Under the pieces are notes generated by a model. That model did no database searches. It was not told the origin of the DNA and saw only the letters and a program-made list of their open reading frames with translations. A stretch of 50,249 bases of DNA, taken from contig JANYHK010000101.1 of assembly GCA_025359105.1 (NCBI GenBank), forward strand, positions 1-50,249, in the 5' to 3' direction. Within the stretch, counting starts at the first letter, position 1; every line of letters starts with the position of its first letter. Shown in pieces: positions 41,116-49,205 of the stretch. The stretch comes from Myxococcales bacterium. Lineage in GTDB: Bacteria; Myxococcota_A; Polyangia; Polyangiales; Polyangiaceae. The translations under genes were made by a program, and so were the position numbers.

Positions 41116-41583
41116 CTACTTGGCGCGCCTGGCCTCTTGCACCAGCGCGTCGTCGACGACCTTCACGCGGTCGCACGAGCCGGGGTCGCGCAGGGTCTGG
41201 AGGGCGCGAAGGCGGAAGAACGCCTTGAGCTGGCTGGCGAGCTGCACGAAGTCTCCCTTGTCGCGCACGACGCCGTCGAACCCGAGCTCCGCGTAGCGCG
41301 AAGCCATCGCAGCGTCTGACGTGTAGACGTAGAACTTGCAGGCGCGCGGTCCGGTGGTCGATACTGAGCGCAGCGACTCGAGGACCGACCGGCCGTCGAT
41401 GCCAGGCATATGGTAGTCGATGAGCACGAGGTCGACCGTCGGAAGGTAACGTGCGTTGCCGACGACGTGCGTAGTCGCCACCACGTCGTAGCCCTCCGCG
41501 AGGAGCGTGCGCTTGATGCGCGCGAGCATGACCTCGCTGTCGTCGATGACCAGGATCTTCCAGGGCTTCCGCGCGACCATCAT
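41116..41583 (-). CDS. Single-domain response regulator (receiver)
   Basis: A stand-alone CheY-like receiver of about 155 residues. The acidic pair is in LVIDDSE, the phosphoacceptor Asp in LVLIDYHMPGIDG, the conserved Thr in YVYTSD, and Lys in VVRDKGD. A basic tail of about 30 residues follows, with no output domain. I placed the start at the third of clustered ATG codons (41581-41583), which is 6 nt from GAGGAG; the first ATG at 41589 touches that site. It begins about 12 nt after the CheA-like kinase stop and is the obvious phosphoryl acceptor. Confidence 0.92.
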   Translation of the reverse strand: MMVARKPWKILVIDDSEVMLARIKRTLLAEGYDVVATTHVVGNARYLPTVDLVLIDYHMPGIDGRSVLESLRSVSTTGPRACKFYVYTSDAAMASRYAELGFDGVVRDKGDFVQLASQLKAFFRLRALQTLRDPGSCDRVKVVDDALVQEARRAK

Positions 41584-41595
41584 CGGCATCTCCTC

Positions 41596-43812
41596 TTACG
41601 CCCCCATCGCCTGTCGCGGCACGGCCCGCGCGCCTCGCTCCGCACGCCAAGGCGCGATGCAGACGCGCACGAAGCGGTCGCGCTCGTACTCGAGTCGCGC
41701 GTCGTAACCGACCCGCCGCGACGCGCGCCGCACGGCTGCGAGCCCCATGCCGCGTCCGGCGAGCTCATCGGCGTGCGAGCGTGAGCTCACGCCGGCGGCG
41801 AACGCCAGCTCCGCCGCCTCGCTGCGCTGCCCGCCGGCTCTGGCAGCGATGGCCTCTTCGTCGAACAGACCGCCGTCGTCCTCCACCGCGAACACGGGAC
41901 CCGCGGGCGTGGCTCGCGCGACGATTCGGATCGTCCCCCTCGGCTCTTTCCCGCGCTCCGCGCGCTCCTCGGGCGTACCGACGCCGTGCGCGACGGCGTT
42001 GCGCATCAACTGCACCACGAGCGCAGGCAGCACGGCGGCGAGCGCGGGAGGCACACCGAGCTCGCGGCCCTCGACCTCGACGCACACCTGCTTGCCCGAT
42101 GCGGCGGCCCACGCGGGAGCCGCATCGGCGGCGTGTCCAACGAGCTCGCCGAACGGACGGGCGGCGAGCCGCGCCTGGATCTCCGCGAGGCTCCCCTCGC
42201 CGTGCGCGACGTACGCACCGAGCGCGTCCAGGTCGCTACGCTGGACGGTGATCTGGTCGAGGACGGCGCGGCCCACCGGCGACGCTTGCACGAGCGTCTC
42301 CACCCCCTGCTCCAGGGCTGCCGTCGCCAGCTCGAGCTCCTTTGCGAGGTCGGCTACTTCGCTGCCGTTCAGCACACAGCCGGCACCGGTCGCGCGCGCG
42401 CGAAACTGGTCGAAGACGTCCTCGAGCGCGTGCAGGCGCTCCGCGAGCACGTCGAAGTCGCATGCGCGGGCCTCGCCCTTGACGACGTGGACGAGCTGGA
42501 AGGCCTCGTCGATCACGGCGGGCGGCAAGGTCCCGCCCGCCGCGCGCACGAGCTCCGCCACCCGCCCGAGCCCATCGCGCGCGGCCGCCACGAACGACAC
42601 CACGATCTGGGCGCCGCCTGCGAGCAGCCGCCGCATGCTCGCCAGGCGACGCGCGTGGTCGCGCTCGTGCTCGCGAACCTGCTCCTCCAGCTCGTGCTCG
42701 CGGGTCACGTCACGCGCCAGAAGGAGGACCCGGGCGACGACGCCGTCGCGCACCACGGGACGGAACTCCAGATCGATGAGGCGCTGGCCCCCGCCGCGCG
42801 CAACCGTGGCGGTTCGCGGCGCCAGGGCCTCGCATTCTGCCCACCTCTCCGGTGGGAGCTCGAACGCTGCCGCGATCCACTCGCCGAGGGCGATGACGTC
42901 GAGATCGAGCTCGTCCCGACCAGGGTAGAGCAGATCGCGAAGCCATGCGCGGTCGAGGGTGTCACCGAACAGCGCCCGCGCCTCGCGCGACGTCTCTCCG
43001 GCCACACGGCCCTCGCGATCCACTGCCAGCACGCCTTGCCGCATGTTGTCGAGGAGATCGCGCAGGTGCGCATCGACGGCGGCGAGCCGCTGGTCGCGAT
43101 CGACGAGCGAGCCGACCATGTCGTTGTAGGCCTGCGACAGCGCCCCGATCTCGTCGCGTCCGGTCGCCGGCACGCGCACGGAGAAGTCTCCTGCAGCGAC
43201 CGACCGCGCAGCGCGCGCGAGGCGTGCGAGCGGGAGGACGACCATTCGACGAACCGAGAAGAGCAGCGCGAGTCCGAGCGCGGCCGCGACACCGCAGGTC
43301 GTAGCGAGGATGCGCTCTCGCGCCTGAACGAACGCATGCTCGTCGGCCTCGAGCGACAGGCGTAGGCGCAACGCGCCGATCGGAGCGCCGTCGGGATCGA
43401 CGATGGTGCGGGTGATCTCGACCACGCGCCCGCGCGTCGCGACGCCGGGCACGGTCGGCATCGCCTCGTCGGCACCGGACGCGCCCACGTGCGCGAAGGG
43501 CCGCCCCGGCGCGGTCCCGAGCCACGCGTCGGCGCCGATCGCGCCGTGTGTGCGCACGAGCGCGGTCAGCTCGTCCTCCGCCGTCTTCGGATCTTCGAAG
43601 ACCAGCGGCGGGCGGAGCAGCTCGGCGTACAGATCCGCGGTCGCCTGCCCGGCGCTGATCCGCGCCTCGAAGCGCCGGTCGCGCTCGGTGGCGGTCATCT
43701 GGATGACGGCGCCGACCGCGAAGAGCGCGAGGAGCGCGCACGTGGAGACCGCGAGCCGCGCGCCGAGCGTCAGTCGCGGACGCGCGCCCATCAGGCGCTG
43801 CCAGAGCCTCAC
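41596..43812 (-). CDS. Transmembrane HAMP-PAS sensor kinase with CheA-like Hpt and ATPase
   Basis: About 738 residues. Two membrane helices (18-40, 169-187) bracket a 128-residue periplasmic sensor. HAMP (188-240) and PAS (250-370) follow. Instead of a HisKA domain there is an Hpt-like helix bundle with His442 in LVHVVKGEARA, resembling CheA P1. The ATPase is of CheA P4 type (LMRNAVAHGVGTPEERAERG, VEDDGGLFD, AGRGMGLAAVRRA). There is no CheW-like P5 domain. Start at GTG 43810-43812, overlapping the preceding lipoprotein stop (GTGA); ATG 43791 or 43827 are alternatives. It should phosphorylate the downstream receiver. Confidence 0.88.
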   Translation of the reverse strand: MRLWQRLMGARPRLTLGARLAVSTCALLALFAVGAVIQMTATERDRRFEARISAGQATADLYAELLRPPLVFEDPKTAEDELTALVRTHGAIGADAWLGTAPGRPFAHVGASGADEAMPTVPGVATRGRVVEITRTIVDPDGAPIGALRLRLSLEADEHAFVQARERILATTCGVAAALGLALLFSVRRMVVLPLARLARAARSVAAGDFSVRVPATGRDEIGALSQAYNDMVGSLVDRDQRLAAVDAHLRDLLDNMRQGVLAVDREGRVAGETSREARALFGDTLDRAWLRDLLYPGRDELDLDVIALGEWIAAAFELPPERWAECEALAPRTATVARGGGQRLIDLEFRPVVRDGVVARVLLLARDVTREHELEEQVREHERDHARRLASMRRLLAGGAQIVVSFVAAARDGLGRVAELVRAAGGTLPPAVIDEAFQLVHVVKGEARACDFDVLAERLHALEDVFDQFRARATGAGCVLNGSEVADLAKELELATAALEQGVETLVQASPVGRAVLDQITVQRSDLDALGAYVAHGEGSLAEIQARLAARPFGELVGHAADAAPAWAAASGKQVCVEVEGRELGVPPALAAVLPALVVQLMRNAVAHGVGTPEERAERGKEPRGTIRIVARATPAGPVFAVEDDGGLFDEEAIAARAGGQRSEAAELAFAAGVSSRSHADELAGRGMGLAAVRRASRRVGYDARLEYERDRFVRVCIAPWRAERGARAVPRQAMGA

Positions 43813-44204
43813 GGGGAGGCCGCGCATGCGTCCCTGCAGTGCCCCGTCACGCAAAGGTCGAGGCCGATCCACGGACCGACGGCGGGATCGTCCGCGGAGC
43901 TGATGCCCGCGGCCACCCCGCACGGCGTCATGCACACCGTCACGTCCGCACCCGCTGCGTAACAGCTGCGGCGGGCGCCGCACTCGAAGAACGCCACGCA
44001 CTTGGCGACACCCTGGCATGCCGCCCACGGCGCGGCGCACTCGATGACCGCGCAGCTCGCACACGTCGCCGCGCCGCCTTCGGGGGCAGAGCCCGCGTCG
44101 CTGTCACCGGAGAACGTCTTCACGCGGTCGGCGGGGACCGGCTCGTACGACATGCACGCCGCGAGTGCGAGCGTGAGCGTGAGCGTGCACAGAAGCCGGG
44201 GCAT
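43809..44204 (-). CDS. Small cysteine-rich lipoprotein
   Basis: A 131-residue predicted lipoprotein (leader LTLALAAC, Cys16). About 12 further Cys occur in pairs (CASCAVIEC, CGARRSC, CVTGHCRDAC), giving a compact disulphide-rich domain. No family recognised. It sits between a TonB-dependent receptor gene and the sensor kinase gene, overlapping the latter by four bases, so it may help sense or relay the receptor signal. That role is inferred from position only. Confidence 0.78.
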   Translation of the reverse strand: MPRLLCTLTLTLALAACMSYEPVPADRVKTFSGDSDAGSAPEGGAATCASCAVIECAAPWAACQGVAKCVAFFECGARRSCYAAGADVTVCMTPCGVAAGISSADDPAVGPWIGLDLCVTGHCRDACAASP

Positions 44205-44248
44205 CGCCTCAAGGAGAACGGCAGTACCGGTCGACTCTTTAGCATCCT

Positions 44249-46435
44249 TCAGAACCGCTGCTCGAGGCCGACGATGACGCTCATCTGTTGGAGAGGCATG
44301 AGCACGGGGGTGGGCTGCGACGGCGTCGAGGTGCTGTTGGGCCCGATCACGATCGGGCCGGTGTCGCCGAACGTGCCGTCACCGGCGACGCGGTACGAGA
44401 GCCCGTCCACCCAGGGCACCTCGCCGCTCGCCGTGACGCGCAGCCCCAGCCACGGCGGCGAATGCGTGCCGGCGTGCACATCACCGCGCGCGACGCCCTG
44501 GACGATCGAGCTCCCCACCGCGCGGGCGGCGAGGCCGAGGGTCGGCAGACGGGCCCCCAGGGAAACGATCACGTGCGCCTTGCCGAAGACGCTCGGCGCG
44601 CCCTCGAGCGGCGCCGAGCTGCCGCGATCGCCGTACGACGCGACGGTGCGGGTCGTCGTCACGCTGACCCCGTAGCGCACGGCCTGATCCGCCACGGCGC
44701 CGTCGAGTCCCATCGTGAAACCTCGCGCCTCGACGTGCCCGAGGTTGCGCGTGTCGTATTGCGGCGGGAGCTGCGAGATGCCGCGGTCCACGTACGACTG
44801 GGCCTCGTCCGGTGTGAGCCGGTGGCGTTCGATGAGATCCCGGAAGGCCATGTCGAACACGCCGAACGAGAGGCGCTGGCCGGCGATGGACTGCGCCAGG
44901 CGGATCTCGCCCGAGTAGACACGCTCGGGCCGGAGCGAGCTCGGCGCCACCTGCAGCGGGTGGCTGAAGTAGCTCTCCTCGAGACTTGGCGCGCGGAAGG
45001 CCTGCGAGTAGATCGCCTTGAGGTTGCCACCCGTCCAGGGCTCGACGGCGGCCGCCGCGCGCGGCGACACGACCGCGTCAAAGCGCGGATCGTAGTCGAG
45101 GCGGGCGCCGCCGTTCAGCGCGAGCCAGCCCGTGGGCCTCCACGTTTGCTGGCCGTAGGCGCCGATGGTCACGTCGGTCCGATCGACGATGCCCGTCGAT
45201 CGCGTGAGCGGCTGGTGGGTCACCAAGTCGCTCTCGTCGGTGATCGCGCGCGCCGCGCGGCCGCGCGCGTCGATCCCTAGGAGCGTCACCAACCGACCGT
45301 TGCCGAACCAGTCGAGCTGCGGTTGCACCTCGACGCCCGCCCACCGCACACCGTACCGGTTGTCTACGAGGCACGTGATGCCGAAGTCGGCGTAGGGGCA
45401 CACGGGCGCACGCGACGCGTCCAGGATGACCGAGTCGTCGACGCTGTCCGCGTAGATCCGCGAGCTGAGCTGGAAGATCTTCGAGAAGACGTGCTGGTGC
45501 GCGACGTCGAGCGCCACTCGGTGGATGGACTCCTTCGCCAGGCCGTTGAAGTCGTTCGGGGTGGTCAGGGGCAGCGGCTTTTTCGCCACCAGGCCTCCCA
45601 CCCGGACGGTGACCTCGCCGAGGCGCATCTTGAGCCACCCGCTTCCGGCGTCGAGATCGGTCGCTCGCCAGCGGCTGCCGCCCCAGACGCCGGTGCCGAC
45701 GGGGTCCGACGAGAACCGCGCGAGCTTGCCGGTGACGGCGTCGGCGCCGAAGTCGACGCGCGGGATGTCCACCGTGAAGTCGCGGCGCCGGTAGTATTGC
45801 ACCTCGTAGGTGACCTCTCCGTCGACGCCGAAGATCTGGAATTGCGCGCCCGCGCCGACGTACGGACGCATCGACATCGGCGTCGTTGCCTCGAGCCCGA
45901 CCCGCACGCCGCGAAACGCGGCCGCGTCCTTGGTCACGACGTTCACGATGCCGAAGATCGCGTTCGTGCCGTAGAGCACCGAACCGGGCCCCGTGACGAC
46001 CTCGATGCGGTCGACGAGCTCGATCGGCACCATCCCCGCGGGCCCCAGCACCGCCGAGAGACCGCGGTACGGTTCGTTGAGCGTGTGACCGTCGACGAGG
46101 ACGAGCAGCTGGGCGGCGTTGCGGAGCTCGACGCCGCGCGCGCCGATCTCGGAGACGCCCTCGCGGATGGACACGGGGTAAGAGGTGTTCAGCTCGGGCG
46201 CCATGAAGACCACGGCGTCTTCGACGCTGGTGAAGCCGAGCGCGCGGATCTCGGCCGCCGTGATGACGTGCGAGACCGCCGGCGCGATCGCGTCGCTCTC
46301 GGCCGTCTTGCTGGCCGTGCTCACGATCGACTGGTCGAGGAGATCCTGCAGGCCACCGGTATCGTCGGCGCGCGCGGAGGAGGACGCCGCCGCACAGGCA
46401 AGAAGGCCCAGGATCTTCGTGCCTCGTAGTCTCAT
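44249..46435 (-). CDS. TonB-dependent outer-membrane receptor
   Basis: A 728-residue protein. The signal peptide is cleaved near SARA-DD (about 23). A plug domain follows (about 45-170), with TAAEIRALGFTSVEDAVVFMAPELN, LRNAAQLLVLVDGH and VEVVTGPGSVLYGTNAIFGIVNVVTKDA. The remainder is a beta-barrel ending in the C-terminal Phe expected for BAM recognition. No extra N-terminal signalling domain is present. The ligand cannot be predicted. The ATG overlaps the YfiR-like gene stop by four bases. Receptors paired with YfiR-like proteins and kinases in this order usually look regulatory more than nutritional, but that is an inference. Confidence 0.93.
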   Translation of the reverse strand: MRLRGTKILGLLACAAASSSARADDTGGLQDLLDQSIVSTASKTAESDAIAPAVSHVITAAEIRALGFTSVEDAVVFMAPELNTSYPVSIREGVSEIGARGVELRNAAQLLVLVDGHTLNEPYRGLSAVLGPAGMVPIELVDRIEVVTGPGSVLYGTNAIFGIVNVVTKDAAAFRGVRVGLEATTPMSMRPYVGAGAQFQIFGVDGEVTYEVQYYRRRDFTVDIPRVDFGADAVTGKLARFSSDPVGTGVWGGSRWRATDLDAGSGWLKMRLGEVTVRVGGLVAKKPLPLTTPNDFNGLAKESIHRVALDVAHQHVFSKIFQLSSRIYADSVDDSVILDASRAPVCPYADFGITCLVDNRYGVRWAGVEVQPQLDWFGNGRLVTLLGIDARGRAARAITDESDLVTHQPLTRSTGIVDRTDVTIGAYGQQTWRPTGWLALNGGARLDYDPRFDAVVSPRAAAAVEPWTGGNLKAIYSQAFRAPSLEESYFSHPLQVAPSSLRPERVYSGEIRLAQSIAGQRLSFGVFDMAFRDLIERHRLTPDEAQSYVDRGISQLPPQYDTRNLGHVEARGFTMGLDGAVADQAVRYGVSVTTTRTVASYGDRGSSAPLEGAPSVFGKAHVIVSLGARLPTLGLAARAVGSSIVQGVARGDVHAGTHSPPWLGLRVTASGEVPWVDGLSYRVAGDGTFGDTGPIVIGPNSTSTPSQPTPVLMPLQQMSVIVGLEQRF

Positions 46436-47022
46436 GGGGTCACCTTCATGACGCGCAGAACGTCGGCCCCTACCTCGACGTGCTGGCTACGCGCCTGTTT
46501 CATGTTGAAAAGAAGCTTTGGTCTGCCGGACTCGGCGTCGAAGCCGAGGACGATGCCCCGCTGCACGTCCGACGGCGTCGACGTGGCCGTCAGGACATCG
46601 GCCCCATCGAGCGCCGCGCGGATCGCGTCGGTGTGCTGCGAGAGCCCGGTCGAGAGATAGACGACGGAGAGCTGTTGCGATTCGCACGCCGCGCGGAGCG
46701 CCGCGGCCGTGCTGAACGGGAACGAGGTCTCCGCGTGGGGGAGCCCTGCCACCGTCTTCATGTCGGCCAGCGACGCGCGCGCCTGCTCTGCGCCGCGCAC
46801 CGACACCGGGTCATCCGCCGCGAAGACGAGCGCGATGCGGACCGTCCCCCTGGCGCGCGCCGGCAGGTTGCGATCGAACGACGCCACCTTGGCGAGCAGC
46901 TGCGCCTGCAGCGCCGGCGGGACCGCGGGCGGCTCGGTGGCCGCGTTCGCGCGCACGAGCGCAGCCGCCACCAGCACGAAGGCGAGCGCGACCGAACGAA
47001 CGAATTTGACGAAGCGCTCCAC
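46432..47022 (-). CDS. YfiR/DUF4154-like periplasmic protein
   Basis: About 196 residues. The N-terminal signal peptide (ERFVKFVRSVALAFVLVAAALVRANA) is followed by a small alpha/beta domain (LLAKVASFDRNLPARARGTVRIALVF, then SVVYLSTGLSQ and KLLFNMKQARSQ) fitting the YfiR family. YfiR proteins are periplasmic repressors of membrane signalling proteins such as diguanylate cyclases. GTG 47020-47022 gives a normal signal peptide; a GTG at 47052 would add ten residues. It is translationally coupled (ATGA) to the TonB receptor and could regulate the transmembrane kinase of this operon. Confidence 0.8.
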   Translation of the reverse strand: MERFVKFVRSVALAFVLVAAALVRANAATEPPAVPPALQAQLLAKVASFDRNLPARARGTVRIALVFAADDPVSVRGAEQARASLADMKTVAGLPHAETSFPFSTAAALRAACESQQLSVVYLSTGLSQHTDAIRAALDGADVLTATSTPSDVQRGIVLGFDAESGRPKLLFNMKQARSQHVEVGADVLRVMKVTP

Positions 47023-47097
47023 AGTGCCCCGCAGGGGGAACGGCGCCCCCACCGGGACGGATAAGGGCGCGCTTTCGAAGAAGCGCTTTGCTTTGAA

Positions 47098-49116
47098 CTA
47101 GAAGCGTTTCATCGCCAGCTTTGCGATGTCCTCGACTGCACCGCGCGGCACCTTGCCGGTCATGACGAGCGAGCCGGCGACCCCCTTGGCCTCCGCGCGC
47201 ATGCCGAACAGCACCGGCGTCGCCCCCTGCGCCTGGGTATTCGCGAGGCCCTCGAAGAGCGGTCCGTGCGGCACCTTCGTCCCGCCGACGACGTAGCGGA
47301 ACGGCGACGGCGCGAGCAGGCCGCGCGCGGAGACGAAGCCCCCCGAGCTGACCTTCCCATCCTTGAGCCCGTCGAGCTCGCTGCGCTTCGCGAGCGTCGC
47401 CGAGTCCGGGGCGCCGGGAAGGACGGCCTTGGCCTTGGCGACCGCCACGTCGAGCTCGGCTGCCAGCACGATCCACGTCTTGCCGGCGTCGGGAACCGCG
47501 AGGATGTGGACCGAGCGCGGCTTGGCCGGGCCTGCCTTCAGCGGCGCGGGTGGCGGCGGCGGTGCGCCCGCGGCCTTCGGCTGACCGTGCGCAAGCTGGG
47601 GCGTGGAGGCGACTTGCTCGATGGCGTCGTGCACCGTCACCTCCATGTGCAGCGTGTCCGCGGGGAGCTGCGCGGTCTTCGGCAGCGGTGTGAGCTTCGC
47701 CGACGGCGGCGGCGCGCCGTGCAGCTCGTTCTTCGCCCACTTGACGAGACCCGGACGCGCGAGCGCACCGGCCAGATCCTTTGCCACCTGCGACACCTTG
47801 GCGATCGGCTCGCTCGTCTGCACGACCGACCACCCGCCCAGCGCCGCGAGGAAGGCGGTCTCGGCGTCCTTGCGCTGGGCGTCCTTCGCCCGATCGACCT
47901 CTCCGCGCGCCTTGTCGATGCGCGCCATGTCGAGCCCCTTCGCGTACACCATCGGGCCCGTGTGCAGATCGAGGTAGCGCATCACCGGACCGACGAGCGC
48001 CTTTCGGTCGGCCTCCGGCAGGTTCTGCTTCTCCAGCGCCGCGAGGAGGACCCCCTCGCCGAGCTCGCGCGCGTGGGCGATGTCGCGCGCCTCGACGCCG
48101 CGCGTGTAGTACGCGACGTCGGCGTCGACCGGCGCGTGCCAGAACGCAGGGGGCGGCATGTCGGCCCGCTCGGGGTGCGCGAGCGCCAGGCGCGTGAGGA
48201 CGGCGGAAGTCCCTCCGAACGTCGCGGTCATCGTCGCGTCGGCGCCGGGATCGGACAGCGTGACGTCGAGCGAGAGCGTCTCCATGTCCCCCGTGAGATC
48301 GGAGAGATCGCCCACCGCGGCGTCGACCGCCTGGCTCACGGCACGAGCGCCGCTACGCATGTCGAGCACGCGCCCGAGGAGCATCGGCAGCATCCCGCGG
48401 AACTGCTTCACGATCGGACGAACCGGCGCCATGCGCAGCTCGACGTGCAGATCCGACGGGTAAGCCTCGCGCGGCGCCGAGCGCGCCAGCCATGGCCCCA
48501 GCGACTCGGCGGCCGCGCTGCTGTCCGAGCACACCAGGCGCATGGGCGCGGAACCGAACGCCGGCGTGAGATCGCACACGTGGTCGTCCCCGCCGCCGAG
48601 CCCTTCGAGGCGCATCGCGCCGTTGGCGGTGCCCGAGAGCTTGTACTTGTCCCCGAGGAGGCCGCGCACCTCGTCCATCGACTTGACCGCGGCGCTGACG
48701 GCGACCTGCGGATCGGGCGAGCGCGCGTCGCCGCCCAGGACGATCGCGACGTCGATCGGCTGCGACAGGTCGAGGATCTTGCCGACCGGCGCGCCGCTGA
48801 CGAGCTCGCTCACGACCTCTGCGCCCGGCATCGGCAGCTTCGTCCAGCCGCCGACGGTCTTGAGCGACGCCTCGGGCCGCGCGAGGCGCGCGAACACGAT
48901 GAGCGCGTCGGGGCGCGGCACGGCGGAGAGATCCGGCGCCGGCGGGGGCGCCTCCTGGGCGATCGGCTTGGACGACGACGCGGGCGGCGGCGTCACCCGT
49001 GGCGGCGGACTGCCACAGGCCATGAGGGCGAGCCCGAGGGCGAAGGCGACGGATCGAAAGGGGTTGAAGGACGGCAGGGAGGATCGACCCGAAGGCGAGG
49101 CGGCGGCGCGGCGCAT
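47098..49116 (-). CDS. Large predicted lipoprotein of unknown function
   Basis: A 672-residue protein from ATG 49114-49116, with a leader ending LGLALMAC-G. A Pro/Ser-rich linker and a mostly alpha/beta region without recognisable motifs follow. It contains VGGWTKLPMPGAEVVSELV and a long Ala/Lys/Asp-rich helical part, with a proline stretch near residue 530. An in-frame upstream start at 49146 would place ten extra residues before it. It is 75 bp upstream of the YfiR-like gene on the same strand and may be the first gene of that operon. It is divergent from the helicase gene. Confidence 0.75.
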   Translation of the reverse strand: MRRAAASPSGRSSLPSFNPFRSVAFALGLALMACGSPPPRVTPPPASSSKPIAQEAPPPAPDLSAVPRPDALIVFARLARPEASLKTVGGWTKLPMPGAEVVSELVSGAPVGKILDLSQPIDVAIVLGGDARSPDPQVAVSAAVKSMDEVRGLLGDKYKLSGTANGAMRLEGLGGGDDHVCDLTPAFGSAPMRLVCSDSSAAAESLGPWLARSAPREAYPSDLHVELRMAPVRPIVKQFRGMLPMLLGRVLDMRSGARAVSQAVDAAVGDLSDLTGDMETLSLDVTLSDPGADATMTATFGGTSAVLTRLALAHPERADMPPPAFWHAPVDADVAYYTRGVEARDIAHARELGEGVLLAALEKQNLPEADRKALVGPVMRYLDLHTGPMVYAKGLDMARIDKARGEVDRAKDAQRKDAETAFLAALGGWSVVQTSEPIAKVSQVAKDLAGALARPGLVKWAKNELHGAPPPSAKLTPLPKTAQLPADTLHMEVTVHDAIEQVASTPQLAHGQPKAAGAPPPPPAPLKAGPAKPRSVHILAVPDAGKTWIVLAAELDVAVAKAKAVLPGAPDSATLAKRSELDGLKDGKVSSGGFVSARGLLAPSPFRYVVGGTKVPHGPLFEGLANTQAQGATPVLFGMRAEAKGVAGSLVMTGKVPRGAVEDIAKLAMKRF

Positions 49117-49205
49117 CGGCCGAGCATACGCGACGCAAAGTCGCAAGCTAGCCCCTACCTGCGCGCTGTGGTGTCGTGGGAGTGTCGAGAGAGGCCGGAA
49201 AAGAG

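Noticed and set aside
45323-46429. 368-codon plus-strand frame opposite the TonB receptor
   Set aside because: Shadow of the receptor gene; rich in Arg/Asp/His with no signal or domain.
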